DNA from: Caballeronia pedi
GTDB taxonomy: Bacteria; Pseudomonadota; Gammaproteobacteria; Burkholderiales; Burkholderiaceae
Assembly: GCF_001544915.2 (NCBI RefSeq)
Contig: NZ_FCOE02000007.1
Span: 1 to 64,000 of the forward strand
Reading direction: 5' to 3'
DNA length: 64,000 bases
Part shown: positions 45,100 through 54,326 of the stretch, one piece after another
Numbering within the stretch: the stretch's first letter is position 1
Layout of the letters: the number at the start of each line of letters is the position of its first letter
Notes under the pieces: model-generated
Database searches by the model: none
What the model was told of the DNA's origin: nothing
The model's input: the letters and a program-made list of their open reading frames with translations, nothing else
Made by a program: the position numbers and the translations under genes

Positions 45100-46527
45100 A
45101 TGAATCTCAAGGCAAAGATCTTTCTGCTGGCGATCGTGCCGTTCGCGCTGGCGATCGGCGGAATCACTTACGGCGTGCGCCAGCAGGCTGAAACACTCGC
45201 GCAGGCCCAGCACGACACCACGCAGGCCGCGTACATGTCGAGCAAGGAGATCGAGCTGCGGCATTACGTCGAGATCGCCAAGAGCGCGATCGCGCCGTAC
45301 TACGACGCCCCCGCCGACGATCCGCGCAGCGACGACGAACGCCGCCGCCTCGCGCTCGACGCGCTGCACCGGCTCGATTTCGGCCAGGACGGCTACTTTT
45401 TCGTCTACACGATGCGCGGCACGTCGCTGATGCATCCGCGCCAGCCCGATCTCGTCGGGCGCGATCTCTGGCTGATGCGCGATCCGAACGGCGCGCTGAC
45501 CATCCAGGAACTCATCAGGCAGGCGTCGCAAGGCGGCGGCTACGTGCGCTACGTGTGGCGGCGGCCGTCCACCGGTTTGCTCGCGCCGAAGCTCGGCTAT
45601 GTCGTGCCGCTGCCGCGCTGGGGCTGGATGGTGGGCACCGGCATCTATCTGGAGGATGTCGAAACGACGCTCGCGCGCATCGATACGCAGGCGGCCGTCA
45701 ACATCGAGCGCACGCTGATGTGGATCGGCGCGATCGCGCTGGCCGGGCTCGCGATCATCGCCGTATGCGCGGCGGTGCTCAACATCAGCGAGCATCGCAG
45801 CGCGGACGCGAAGCTGAAACTGCTCGCGCGGCAAGTCGTGGATTCGCAGGAGCAGGAGCGCGCGCGCCTGTCGCGCGAGCTGCACGACGGCATCAGCCAG
45901 ATGCTGGTTTCGGTGAAGCTGCTGCTCGAATCGGCGCTCGCGCGTTTCGAACGCGGCGCGGCGCGCGAGCCGACCGCCGAAGCCGCGCTCGCGACGAGCC
46001 TCGGACGCCTGTCCGGCACGCTGCGCGAAGTGCGCCGCATCTCGCACGCGCTGCGACCCGCGATGCTCGACGATCTCGGCCTCGCTGCCGCGCTCGGTCA
46101 GCTCGCGCGCGAACTCGACGGCCAGGACGGCACCGAAGTGCGCTTCGAATCGATGGACGACGGCAAACCTTGTGCGGCGCAGCGCGCGACGCTGCCCGAC
46201 CCCGTCAACACCGTGCTGTTTCGCATCGCGCAGGAAGCGCTGACCAACATCGCGCGGCACGCGCAGGCATCGCGCGCGGCGATCACGCTGGATATCGCGC
46301 CGCACGCCGTCACGCTCGACGTCACCGACAACGGCCGCGGCTTCGACGCGCACACCGCCATCACCGATCCGGCGAGCGGCGTCGGCCTGCGCAACATGCG
46401 CGAACGGCTCGACACGCTCGGCGGCACGCTCGCGGTCAGCTCGCAGCTCGGCCGTACGTCGATCACCGCGCGCGTGCCCTTGCCGCTCGCCGCGCCCAAC
46501 CTCCATGGACATATCGATGAGCGCTGA
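45100..46527 (+). CDS. Cache-domain sensor histidine kinase (HisKA_3)
   Basis: The 475-residue kinase has an N-terminal helix, a periplasmic sCache-type sensor (about 35-190; LDFGQDGYFFVYTMRGTSLM, WGWMVGTGIYLEDVE), a second helix (about 206-230), a HisKA_3 box (RLSRELHDGISQM, H262) and an HATPase domain (TDNGRGFDAH, GVGLRNMRERLDTLGG). Small-molecule ligands such as organic acids are typical for sCache. The gene overlaps its response regulator and is divergent from cstA, so it probably senses the substrate of that carrier (inference). Confidence 0.92.
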   Translation: MNLKAKIFLLAIVPFALAIGGITYGVRQQAETLAQAQHDTTQAAYMSSKEIELRHYVEIAKSAIAPYYDAPADDPRSDDERRRLALDALHRLDFGQDGYFFVYTMRGTSLMHPRQPDLVGRDLWLMRDPNGALTIQELIRQASQGGGYVRYVWRRPSTGLLAPKLGYVVPLPRWGWMVGTGIYLEDVETTLARIDTQAAVNIERTLMWIGAIALAGLAIIAVCAAVLNISEHRSADAKLKLLARQVVDSQEQERARLSRELHDGISQMLVSVKLLLESALARFERGAAREPTAEAALATSLGRLSGTLREVRRISHALRPAMLDDLGLAAALGQLARELDGQDGTEVRFESMDDGKPCAAQRATLPDPVNTVLFRIAQEALTNIARHAQASRAAITLDIAPHAVTLDVTDNGRGFDAHTAITDPASGVGLRNMRERLDTLGGTLAVSSQLGRTSITARVPLPLAAPNLHGHIDER

Positions 46528-47155
46528 ACCGGTCCGCATCATCCTCGTCGACGATCACCCGCTCGTGCGCGACGGCCTGCGCGCGCGTCTCGATTCCGTA
46601 CCGCATCTGCGCGTGATCGGCGAGGCGGGCAACGCGAAGGAAGCACTCGCGCTCGCCGCCGACGAATCGAATCCGCCCGATCTCGCGCTGATGGACGTCG
46701 GCATGGCGGGCATGAGCGGCATCGAACTGGCGACGCTCTTTCACGAGCGCTTTCCCGGCATCCGCGTGCTGATGCTGTCGATGCACGATAACGTTGAATA
46801 TGTGAAGCAGGCGGTGCGCGCGGGCGCGAGCGGCTATGTGCTGAAGGATTCGCCCGCCGCCGAGATCATCCAGGCGATCGACGCGGTGCTCGCCGGCAAG
46901 ACCTTTTTCAGCGCGGGGCTGGCCGCGCGCATGATTCAGGCACAGTCGATGCAGACGCCGCTCGAACGCCTCACGCCGCGCGAGCTCGAAATCCTCGATG
47001 CGCTGGCCGAGGGCTTATCGAGCAAGCAGATCGCGCAGCAACATGGGCTGTCGGTGCGCACGGTGGAAACGCATCGGCTGAATTTGAAGCGCAAACTCGA
47101 TATCGACGGTCAGGCCGAGCTGATCAAGTTCGCGGTGGAGCACCGCCGAACGTGA
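46517..47155 (+). CDS. LuxR/NarL-family response regulator
   Basis: The 212-residue protein has a receiver (IILVDDHPLVRDG, phospho-Asp in LALMDVGMAGMSG, Lys in VLKDSPAAE) and a LuxR helix-turn-helix (LTPRELEILDALAEGLSSKQ, then GLSVRTVETHRLNLKRKL). It overlaps the kinase gene by 11 bases; an alternative ATG at 46505 would add four residues. It probably binds the TACGTA repeats and controls cstA. The 3' end is six bases from the convergent hpnM gene. Confidence 0.93.
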   Translation: MSAEPVRIILVDDHPLVRDGLRARLDSVPHLRVIGEAGNAKEALALAADESNPPDLALMDVGMAGMSGIELATLFHERFPGIRVLMLSMHDNVEYVKQAVRAGASGYVLKDSPAAEIIQAIDAVLAGKTFFSAGLAARMIQAQSMQTPLERLTPRELEILDALAEGLSSKQIAQQHGLSVRTVETHRLNLKRKLDIDGQAELIKFAVEHRRT

Positions 47156-47161
47156 TGAAAC

Positions 47162-47779
47162 TCAGCCCGCCGAACGGGCGTTGTGCTCGGACAGGAACTT
47201 GATGAGGCCATCGACACCGCCTTTCTGCAACTGACCCGCGAACTGTTGCTGATAGACCTGGATGAGCCACGCGCCCATCATGTCGATGTCGTAGATTTTC
47301 CAGCCCTGCGGCGTCTTTTGCAGGCGGTAGCGCACGGGATTGTCGCCGCCGGTGGAGATGACGTGCGATTCGACGACCGTGTCTTTCGCGTTGGCGTCGA
47401 TGTTGGGCGCGTCGAACTTGAACTTCACGTCCTGATCGCGCAACTGCGCAAGCGACGCCGCGTAGGTGCGCACCAGCAGCGTCTGGAACTGGTCGTAAAG
47501 CTGCTTCTGCTGCTCGGGCGTGGCGCTCGCCCACGCCTTGCCGACCGCGATGCGCGTCGTGCGCTGAAAATCGGTGGCGGGCAAAAAGCGCGTCTCGACG
47601 AGCTGCGTGATCTTGGCCATGTCGCCGCCGCGCGCCTGCGGGTCGGCCTTCATCGCGTTGACGGTGCCTTCGACGGCGCCCTTCACGACGGCATCGGGAC
47701 TTGTTTGTGCGAGCGCCTCGCCTGCAAAAAACATCGAGGCGAGGAGGAAAGCGAAGCAAAGGGAAATATAGCGTTTCAT
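47162..47779 (-). CDS. hpnM: MlaC/Ttg2D-family periplasmic lipid-binding protein (HpnM)
   Basis: The 205-residue protein has a signal peptide (FAFLLASMFFAGEALAQ) and the MlaC fold pattern (ITQLVETRFLPATDFQRTTR, ATPEQQKQLYDQFQTLLVRT, GWKIYDIDMMGAWLIQVYQQ). MlaC shuttles phospholipids between the membranes; the hopanoid-locus version is called HpnM. It is divergent from hpnN-mlaA with a 280-base gap. No other Mla ABC genes are in the window, so assignment as HpnM rests on context. Confidence 0.82.
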   Translation of the reverse strand: MKRYISLCFAFLLASMFFAGEALAQTSPDAVVKGAVEGTVNAMKADPQARGGDMAKITQLVETRFLPATDFQRTTRIAVGKAWASATPEQQKQLYDQFQTLLVRTYAASLAQLRDQDVKFKFDAPNIDANAKDTVVESHVISTGGDNPVRYRLQKTPQGWKIYDIDMMGAWLIQVYQQQFAGQLQKGGVDGLIKFLSEHNARSAG

Positions 47780-48059
47780 GGCACCCGTTCTCTGATCAGG
47801 TTTTGGTGGCGCGGGTTGTGCGAATCATGCGGCCATCGGACATTGCAAGCGAGGCCGCGTGACTGCGGGTCAGTATACCGACACCGCAGCGCCGCAACAG
47901 TTCAAGCACGCTTCAGGCACGGAGTGTTCCAGCGCGCCCGCTATACTTGCGCGGCACACCGCGTGGTCTTGCGGACAGGATTCGGAATCCGGCGGTCGGC
48001 ATCATGCAACTCGCGCGTTCGCACGCGCAAAAATAACAGGACACACAGGTAGCGTCTTC

Positions 48060-50720
48060 ATGCTGACGTCCAACATTACCCGCTTCGTCACTCTCGCCAT
48101 CCGCCGACCGGCGTGGATTATCGCCGTTTCGCTCGTGCTCGGCGTGCTCTCCACGATTTATGTCGTCCATCATTTCCGCATCAGCACCGACGTCAGCCAG
48201 CTGATCGAAACCGAGCCCGAATGGGCGGCGCGCAGCAAGGCCATCGACGAGGCCTTTCCGCAGCGCGGCGCGACGCTGCTGATCGTCGTGCAGGCGCCCG
48301 CGCAGGAATTCGCCGATGCCGCCGCGAACGAACTCGCCGCCGCGCTCGCGAAGGAACCGGAACGCTTCAAGTCGGTGTCGCAGCCCGCGGGCGGCGCGTT
48401 CTTCGAACACAACGGCCTGCTCTATCTGCCGACGGAGAAGGTCGAGCAGGTCACGAAGCAGCTCGTGCAGGCGCGCCCGCTGATCAACACGCTCGCGCAC
48501 GACCCGACGCTCACCGGCCTCGCGCAGACGCTCAACACCACGCTCAATCTGCCGTTGACGCTCGGCCAGGTCAATCTCGGCCAGATGGCCGGCCTGCTCG
48601 GCAACAGCGCGACCGTGCTGGACCGCGTGCTCGCGAATCAGCCGGCGGCGTTCTCGTGGCGCGATCTGGCGGATTCATCCAAGGCCGACAAACCCGGCCG
48701 CGCGTTCGTCACCGTGTTGCCGGAGCTGAACTTCAATGCGCTGAAGGCGGCGGCGGGCACGTCGGACGAGATTCGCGCGAAGGCGTCCGAAATCGGCATC
48801 GACAAAAAATATGGCGCGACGCTGCATCTGACCGGCGCGCAGCCGCTCGCCGACGAGGAATTCGCGTCCGTGCAGGACGGCGCCGTGCTCAACGGCGTGC
48901 TCACGTTTCTCGTCGTGCTGATGATCCTCTGGGTCGCGCTGCGCTCGAAGCGCATGATCCTCGCGGTGTTCATCACGCTGTTCGTCGGGCTCGCGATCAC
49001 CGCCGCGCTCGGCCTCATGATGGTCCACGCGCTCAACATGATCTCGGTCGCGTTCATGGTGCTGTTCGTCGGTCTGGGCGTGGATTTCGGCATTCAGTTC
49101 GGCGTGAAGTATCGCGAGGAACGCTACAAACACAAGCGGCTCGACGTGTCGCTGGCGGAAACCGCGCGCCATGTCGCTGTGCCGCTCACGCTCGCCGCGG
49201 CCGCAACCGCCGCGAGCTTCTTTTCGTTTTTGCCGACCGCGTATCGCGGCGTGTCGGAGCTGGGGTTGATCGCGGGCGTCGGCATGTTCGTCGCGTATGC
49301 GACCAACATGACGCTGCTGCCCGCGCTCATCAAGGTGTTCGCGCCGCCGGGCGAAGCGCGTTCGCCGGGTTTTCCGATGCTCGCGCCCGTCGATGAATTT
49401 CTCGACAGGCATCGCAAGCCGGTTCTGATCGGCACGCTCGTGGTGGTGATCGGCGCGCTGCCGCTGCTTTTCGATCTGCGCTTCGACTTCAATCCGCTGC
49501 ATCTGAAGGACCCGCACACCGAGTCGATGGCGACGCTCACCTCGCTCCAGGATTCACCGGAAGGCGCCGTGAACGATGTCGCCGTGCTCGCACCGTCGCT
49601 CGCCGAAGCCGACCGTATCGCCGCGAAGCTGCAAAAGCTGCCGGAAGTCGATCGCGCGACCACGCTCTCGTCGCTGATCCCCGCCGATCAGCCGAAGAAA
49701 CTCGAACTCATCAAGGCCGCGGCCGATCAACTGCTGCCCGCGCTCGATCAGCAAACCGCATCGCCCGTGACGGACGAAGTGCGCGTCGCGGCGCTCAAGC
49801 GCGTGTCGAGCCAGCTCTCGCTCGCCGCCGACGAGCATCCCGGCCCCGGCGACAAGGAAGCGAAGCATCTGTCGCAGACGCTCGCGAAGCTGGCGCAGGC
49901 CGACGCCGCCACGCGCGAGCGCGCCGAGCACGCGATGGCCGCGCCGCTGCGTATCGCGCTCGCGCAATTGCGCGCGCTGCTCACGCCGAGCGAAATCACG
50001 CGCGCGACGCTGCCGCCGCAGATGGTCGCGTCGTTCGTGACGCCGGACGGTCAGGCGCTCGTCGATGTCTCGCCGAAGATTCCGCCCGGCGTCGATCCCA
50101 ACGACGACACCCTTCTCGCCCGCTTCGCCGACGCCGTGCAGAAAGCCGAGCCCGATGCGATCGGCGGGCCGATCTCCGTGCGTCATTCGGCCGAGACCAT
50201 CATCAAGGCGTTCGAACAGGCCGCGCTCTATTCGCTGATCGCGATCGCGGTGCTGCTGTGGCTCGCGCTACGCCGTTTTGGCGATGTTCTGAGAACTTTG
50301 GTACCTTTGCTCGTTTCCGCGATCGTCACGCTCGAACTGTGCGTCGTCTTCCGGATGCCGCTCAACTTCGCGAACATCATCGCGTTGCCGCTCATGCTGG
50401 GCGTCGGCGTCGCGTTCAAGATCTATTTCGTGATGGCGTGGCGATCCGGCCAGACGCGCTTGCTACAGTCGAGCCTCACGCATGCCGTTATGTTCAGTGC
50501 GGCCACGACCGCGACCGCGTTCGGCAGCCTGTGGTTCTCGCATCATCCCGGCACGTCCAGCATGGGACGGCTTCTGGCGCTGTCGCTCTTTTGCACGCTG
50601 ATCGGCGCCGTGGTGTTCCAGCCCGTTCTGATGGGCAAGCCGCGCAAGGTGCGCGCGGCCGACCGGGCGAAGCTGCGGGCGGCGCGGCGACATGACAACT
50701 TACGAGGAATTGAAGAATGA
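48060..50720 (+). CDS. hpnN: Hopanoid transporter HpnN (RND/MMPL family)
   Basis: HpnN moves hopanoids from the inner membrane towards the outer membrane. The 886-residue protein has the RND layout: one N-terminal helix, a large periplasmic loop, five helices ([40 protein letters not shown]), then a repeat of the same with a second loop. The [16 protein letters not shown] motif is typical. The frame opens further upstream, but the helix-led start [17 protein letters not shown] at 48060 fits the family. It overlaps mlaA by ATGA. Confidence 0.93.
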   Translation: MLTSNITRFVTLAIRRPAWIIAVSLVLGVLSTIYVVHHFRISTDVSQLIETEPEWAARSKAIDEAFPQRGATLLIVVQAPAQEFADAAANELAAALAKEPERFKSVSQPAGGAFFEHNGLLYLPTEKVEQVTKQLVQARPLINTLAHDPTLTGLAQTLNTTLNLPLTLGQVNLGQMAGLLGNSATVLDRVLANQPAAFSWRDLADSSKADKPGRAFVTVLPELNFNALKAAAGTSDEIRAKASEIGIDKKYGATLHLTGAQPLADEEFASVQDGAVLNGVLTFLVVLMILWVALRSKRMILAVFITLFVGLAITAALGLMMVHALNMISVAFMVLFVGLGVDFGIQFGVKYREERYKHKRLDVSLAETARHVAVPLTLAAAATAASFFSFLPTAYRGVSELGLIAGVGMFVAYATNMTLLPALIKVFAPPGEARSPGFPMLAPVDEFLDRHRKPVLIGTLVVVIGALPLLFDLRFDFNPLHLKDPHTESMATLTSLQDSPEGAVNDVAVLAPSLAEADRIAAKLQKLPEVDRATTLSSLIPADQPKKLELIKAAADQLLPALDQQTASPVTDEVRVAALKRVSSQLSLAADEHPGPGDKEAKHLSQTLAKLAQADAATRERAEHAMAAPLRIALAQLRALLTPSEITRATLPPQMVASFVTPDGQALVDVSPKIPPGVDPNDDTLLARFADAVQKAEPDAIGGPISVRHSAETIIKAFEQAALYSLIAIAVLLWLALRRFGDVLRTLVPLLVSAIVTLELCVVFRMPLNFANIIALPLMLGVGVAFKIYFVMAWRSGQTRLLQSSLTHAVMFSAATTATAFGSLWFSHHPGTSSMGRLLALSLFCTLIGAVVFQPVLMGKPRKVRAADRAKLRAARRHDNLRGIEE

Positions 50721-51682
50721 AGTCGGGATCGGCGGCGCTGTCCGCCCGTGCAGTGCGTAGATTGGGAATGAGTGTGGTAATCGCGGGCGCGCTCGCGACC
50801 GCAGGATGCGCGACCGGCCCGGATCGCAATCCGAAAGACCCGCTCGAGCCGATGAACCGCAAGATCTTCACGTTCAACGACACGCTCGATACGTACGTCG
50901 CGAAGCCCGTCGCGCAGTTCTACGTCGATTACACGCCGAGTCCGTTCCGTACCGCGGTCAGCAATTTCTTCTCGAACCTGGGCGATTTCTCCAACTTCGC
51001 GAACAACCTGCTGCAACTGAAGATCACCGATGCGACGCAAGACTTGATGCGTATCGCGATGAACTCGGTGTTCGGCATCGGCGGTTTGATCGATATCGCA
51101 TCGCCGGCCGGCTTGCCGAAGCATCATCAGGATTTCGGCCTGACGCTCGGGCATTACGGCATGCCGTCGGGGCCGTATCTGGTGCTCCCGCTGCTCGGCC
51201 CGAGTTCGTTCCGCGATTCGACGACCTGGCTGGTCGACTGGCGTGTGAATCCGCTGAGTTACTCCGATCCGGAGATTCGCTGGCCGTTGTTCGGCGTGAA
51301 TTTCGTGAGCGCGCGCGCGGATCTGATCGGCGCGACCGATCTGCTTTCTGCTGCCGCGCTGGATAAGTACGCGTTCGTGCGCGACGCGTACACGCAGCGT
51401 CGTCAATATCTTCTGACGGGCGGCGGCGCGGCCTCGCTGCCCGATTACGGCGACGAGGGCGCGGCGGAACCGGATGGGGCGAGCGCGCCGGGCGCGACGG
51501 GTGGCGGCAGCACGGAGCAAGGCCTGCCGACGTATGTCGATCCGGGCGCGGCGGCGTCGCCGGCGGGTGGTGTCGGCGGGAAATCGCCTGCGCCGGAAGA
51601 GAATGCGCCGAAGGGCCAGCCGTCGCCGAGTTCGAGCAAGGGACAGGGCTTGCCGCAATATGAGGATCCGGCGGCGAAGTAG
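50717..51682 (+). CDS. mlaA: MlaA (VacJ) outer-membrane lipoprotein with repetitive C-terminal tail
   Basis: The 321-residue lipoprotein has a signal ending at C31 (ALATAGC), then the MlaA domain ([46 protein letters not shown]-like region [30 protein letters not shown]). MlaA removes phospholipids from the outer leaflet. After the domain, a Gly/Ala/Pro-rich tail carries three LPxYxDxxA-like copies at about 240, 269 and 311, the last one ending the protein. Overlap with hpnN suggests coupled lipid traffic. Confidence 0.93.
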   Translation: MKSGSAALSARAVRRLGMSVVIAGALATAGCATGPDRNPKDPLEPMNRKIFTFNDTLDTYVAKPVAQFYVDYTPSPFRTAVSNFFSNLGDFSNFANNLLQLKITDATQDLMRIAMNSVFGIGGLIDIASPAGLPKHHQDFGLTLGHYGMPSGPYLVLPLLGPSSFRDSTTWLVDWRVNPLSYSDPEIRWPLFGVNFVSARADLIGATDLLSAAALDKYAFVRDAYTQRRQYLLTGGGAASLPDYGDEGAAEPDGASAPGATGGGSTEQGLPTYVDPGAAASPAGGVGGKSPAPEENAPKGQPSPSSSKGQGLPQYEDPAAK

Positions 51683-51708
51683 GCGGGTTCGGGGTCGGTC
51701 TGAAAGGG

Positions 51709-51738
51709 AAACGGGCGCGTGAGCGCCCGTTTTGGTTT
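51709..51738 (+). terminator. Rho-independent terminator after mlaA
   Basis: The ten-bp stem AAACGGGCGC / GCGCCCGTTT with a GTGA loop is followed by a T-rich stretch. Confidence 0.88.
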
Positions 51739-51773
51739 AGTGCGCGGCTTCTGTGCGCCGTGCGGTTCGTGGA

Positions 51774-52082
51774 TCAAAGGCTCTGCCCTCGCTCCCACAC
51801 AGCGGCCGCGGCCTCATAAATGCCGCCATCGCGACGCCCAACTGCCAGCACAACGATATCCGGCTGATCTTCGTCGTCGCGGACGAGATAGACGAGCCGG
51901 TAGCCGACGCCTCGCAGCTTGATCTTGTAGCAATTTACGAGCGGAGCGCGAAGCTCGGAGCCCGGCACGCGTGGAGACTTCAGGCGTTTGCTCAGCGCCT
52001 GCTTGAAAAGCGCTTTGACCGAGCCATCCAGGTCCGCCCAATCTTCCAGCGCCTCGGGTACGAACAGGAGTTCATACGCCAT
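51774..52082 (-). CDS. RelE/ParE-family toxin
   Basis: The 102-residue basic protein (MAYELLFVPEALEDWADLDG, FKQALSKRLKSPRVPGSEL, NCYKIKLRGVGYRLVYLVRD) has the RelE/StbE fold with Lys and Arg residues suited to ribosome-dependent mRNA cleavage. The ATG at 52082 overlaps the antitoxin stop (ATGA); a GTG one codon upstream is also in frame. It lies directly after the antitoxin. Confidence 0.9.
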   Translation of the reverse strand: MAYELLFVPEALEDWADLDGSVKALFKQALSKRLKSPRVPGSELRAPLVNCYKIKLRGVGYRLVYLVRDDEDQPDIVVLAVGRRDGGIYEAAAAVWERGQSL

Positions 52083-52333
52083 CACAGATCGTCGATGTTG
52101 ACCTTGACCGCGCGTTTCACCGACTTCAAACGGGACTGGACCAGGCTCGCCAACTGACGCTCGTCATACAGCTCGGCCATTTCCGCCATCAACTCCGGCG
52201 ATACCGTATAGAAAGCCGGGCGATTGTGATTGAGCACGGCGACGGGCTCACCACCCGCCTCCTCGATCACTTTCCCCGGATTCTGCTTGAATTCGGAGAT
52301 GCTGACGGACAACACGCTATGAATGCGCTCCAT
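52082..52333 (-). CDS. Phd/YefM (StbD-like) antitoxin
   Basis: The 83-residue protein (MERIHSVLSVSISEFKQNPG, VIEEAGGEPVAVLNHNRPAF) has the Phd-type DNA-binding domain, followed by a helical toxin-binding tail rich in Lys and Asp (RLKSVKRAVKVNIDDL). A near-perfect palindrome lies just upstream and is its probable autoregulatory operator. It is the first gene of the pair. Confidence 0.9.
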   Translation of the reverse strand: MERIHSVLSVSISEFKQNPGKVIEEAGGEPVAVLNHNRPAFYTVSPELMAEMAELYDERQLASLVQSRLKSVKRAVKVNIDDL

Positions 52334-52344
52334 GACGGCACCTT

Positions 52345-52370
52345 AAATAGGTCGAAATTTAGACCTATTT
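52345..52370. promoter_or_regulatory. Palindromic operator of the Phd-RelE pair
   Basis: Perfect nine-bp arms AAATAGGTC / GACCTATTT flank an eight-base centre containing AAATTT, making a 26-bp nearly complete palindrome 12 bases ahead of the antitoxin ATG. The position suits repression by the antitoxin. Confidence 0.8.
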
Positions 52371-52397
52371 TACACGGCTATCATGCGGAGAAACGCT

Positions 52398-52871
52398 TCA
52401 ATGTGCGGCTTCTTCCGCCTCTTCCTCGACCAGATCATCGCCCGACATTTTCGGCGCTTCCACGGCGCCCTGATCGCGGCGATACGCCTCGAACAGTTCA
52501 TCGGCGTAGCGAATCTGCGTGCGGCCGTGCGGCGCGGGCTCGCCCTGCTCGCTCAGGTTCACGAACACCATCTTCTCGACGGTCAGAATGCTCTTGCGGG
52601 TGATCTTGTTGCGCACTTCCGCGCGCAGCGTGATCGAGGTGCGGCCGAAATGCGTCGCGGTGATTCCCAGTTCGATGATGTCGCCCTGACGCGCCGAGCT
52701 CACGAAGTTGATCTCGGACATGAACTTGGTGACGACGCGCTGATTGCCGAGTTGCGAGATCGCGTAGATCGCGACTTCTTCGTCGATCCAGCGCAGCAGG
52801 CTGCCGCCGAAGAGACTGCCGTTCGGGTTCAGATCTTCGGGCTTGACCCATTTGCGGGTATGGAAATTCAT
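52398..52871 (-). CDS. Acyl-CoA thioesterase (hotdog fold, YciA-like)
   Basis: The 157-residue protein has the hexameric hotdog thioesterase signatures: DLNPNGSLFGGSLLRWIDEE, with the helix and catalytic acidic residue, then FMSEINFVSSARQGDIIELG, and GRTSITLRAEV. It hydrolyses acyl-CoA. The C-terminus is an acidic tail (EEEAEEAAH). It stands alone on the minus strand; a TATAAT box lies 75 bases upstream. Confidence 0.9.
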   Translation of the reverse strand: MNFHTRKWVKPEDLNPNGSLFGGSLLRWIDEEVAIYAISQLGNQRVVTKFMSEINFVSSARQGDIIELGITATHFGRTSITLRAEVRNKITRKSILTVEKMVFVNLSEQGEPAPHGRTQIRYADELFEAYRRDQGAVEAPKMSGDDLVEEEAEEAAH

Positions 52872-53255
52872 TTGCGGTACCTCACTTTCGGTGCTGGCGC
52901 GTCGTCCTGCAAAAAAGCGACGCGCGATGATTAGTGTTTTCCCTTATTATACCGACGTGAGGGTTAACCCGCAGAAAGCAAGGGTGTCACAACCACCCGA
53001 ACGCAGTGGGGCGCGCCAATCGTTGTGCTGATACGTTTTTTTGACGATCTATTGGCTGCGTCCGGCGTGTTGCTGGGACAGAACGACGTGATAATCGCCG
53101 GCAAGCTCGGAGGCGCGACACCCAACACAAGCGTCGCTCCACTCCTTTCACGCGCAGCGATGCCTTACGAATTGCGAATCCGAATACCGATGATCACCCG
53201 AGTCAGTGCGGGTGCGCGTCTATAACGCCATGGTGAAGCCGGAGGACCGCTTGGC
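52872..53255. other. Divergent intergenic region, no gene
   Basis: The 384 bases contain a minus-strand TATAAT (52946-52951) that may serve the thioesterase; its -35 region is poor. An open frame at 53025-53225 has no ribosome binding site or family resemblance. Confidence 0.45.
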
Positions 53256-53630
53256 ATGACTGGAGACCCAACCTGGACCAATCTCGAAGCATTCACCCGC
53301 GAACGACTCGGCGCCCCGCTATTCGGCTCATTGACGCTAACCCCCTCGTCACGGCTCGAAGAGGATCTCGGTCTCACCGGCGTCGACGCAGTGGAATTCA
53401 TGGACAAGTGCGCGGAAACGTTCAACGTCTCGGCTCAAGGCTTCCCCTACGCGCGATACTTCGGCGCGGAAAACTTCGACCCGATCGGCTCAGTGGTGCA
53501 ACTATTCTCGAAACGGCATCGTCCGCCGGCACTGGTTCCGCTGACGCTCGGCATGCTCGCGCAGGCGATGAGGCTCGGCCGCTGGGACACGACCTTGCTG
53601 GAAGCCCCGCACGACGCCGATAACGCCTGA
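53256..53630 (+). CDS. DUF1493 (acyl-carrier-like) protein
   Basis: The 124-residue protein (LTPSSRLEEDLGLTGVDAVE, then FMDKCAETFNVSAQGFPYAR and YFGAENFD) follows the DUF1493 pattern, which has an acyl-carrier-protein-like helical shape without the serine that carries phosphopantetheine: the usual DSL is replaced by VDAVEF. It ends in a short helix (PLTLGMLAQAMRLGRW). It is convergent with hpnG. The role is unknown. Confidence 0.8.
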   Translation: MTGDPTWTNLEAFTRERLGAPLFGSLTLTPSSRLEEDLGLTGVDAVEFMDKCAETFNVSAQGFPYARYFGAENFDPIGSVVQLFSKRHRPPALVPLTLGMLAQAMRLGRWDTTLLEAPHDADNA

Positions 53631-53639
53631 AACCCTCGA

Positions 53640-54326
53640 TCAACCCAACGCCAGCGCCCGCGCCGATTCCAGCGCGTGTCGCGCCTGCACGAGCGTCGCG
53701 CGAGCTTCGCGTGCATCGGACGCGAGCCGCAAAAGCGCGCCCAGTTGCGTCGGATCGCGCAGCAATTCACGCAGAATCGGGCCGATGGCCGTAGTGCCGT
53801 CGTCGCGCAGACCGGCCGTCGCAGCCGGCGGCAACGTCCGCCACGCCGGGTCGACGACTGCGCGGCACACCGCGAACGGCAAGCCGCGCGCCGTCGCGAT
53901 CGCCCCGGCGATATGCGATTCCATATCGACGGCCAGCGCCCCCGTCGACGAATGCAGCGAGCGCTTTTCCGCCTCGCTCTTGACGGGCGCGGCGACGCCC
54001 GCCATCTTGCCGCGCCGCGTGACGCGCCCGACCGGCGTGCCCGCGAACGCATCGGCGATGCGCGCGGACCACGCCGCATCGGTCTGCAGCTCGCCGAACG
54101 GTCCGCACACGCTTTCGGCCACGATCAGCGCGCCCGGCGCGAGATCCGGCGCGAGCCCGCCCGCCGTGCCGAAGCTGATCACGCCCGAGCAGCCGCGCGC
54201 GATCGCGTCCGACAACGCGCGTTCGAGCCAGTCGGCGCGCGCCGCGAACACCACGTCGACGCCACGCCCGCGCACGATCTTCGCCTCGAACGCCATGCCG
54301 GTCACGGCGACAACGGGCGCGCTCAC
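53640..54326 (-). CDS. hpnG: Hopanoid-associated phosphorylase HpnG
   Basis: HpnG removes adenine from adenosylhopane to give phosphoribosyl-/ribosylhopane. The 228-residue protein has the nucleoside-phosphorylase pattern (GVISFGTAGGLAPDLAPGAL, and ALAVDMESHIAGAIATARGL with the catalytic Glu). A GTG start at 54326 overlaps the cyclase stop (GTGA), giving MSAPVVAVTGMAFEAKIVRG. The longer upstream frame is a shadow of the cyclase gene. It is the last gene of the hpnDEFG operon. Confidence 0.92.
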   Translation of the reverse strand: MSAPVVAVTGMAFEAKIVRGRGVDVVFAARADWLERALSDAIARGCSGVISFGTAGGLAPDLAPGALIVAESVCGPFGELQTDAAWSARIADAFAGTPVGRVTRRGKMAGVAAPVKSEAEKRSLHSSTGALAVDMESHIAGAIATARGLPFAVCRAVVDPAWRTLPPAATAGLRDDGTTAIGPILRELLRDPTQLGALLRLASDAREARATLVQARHALESARALALG

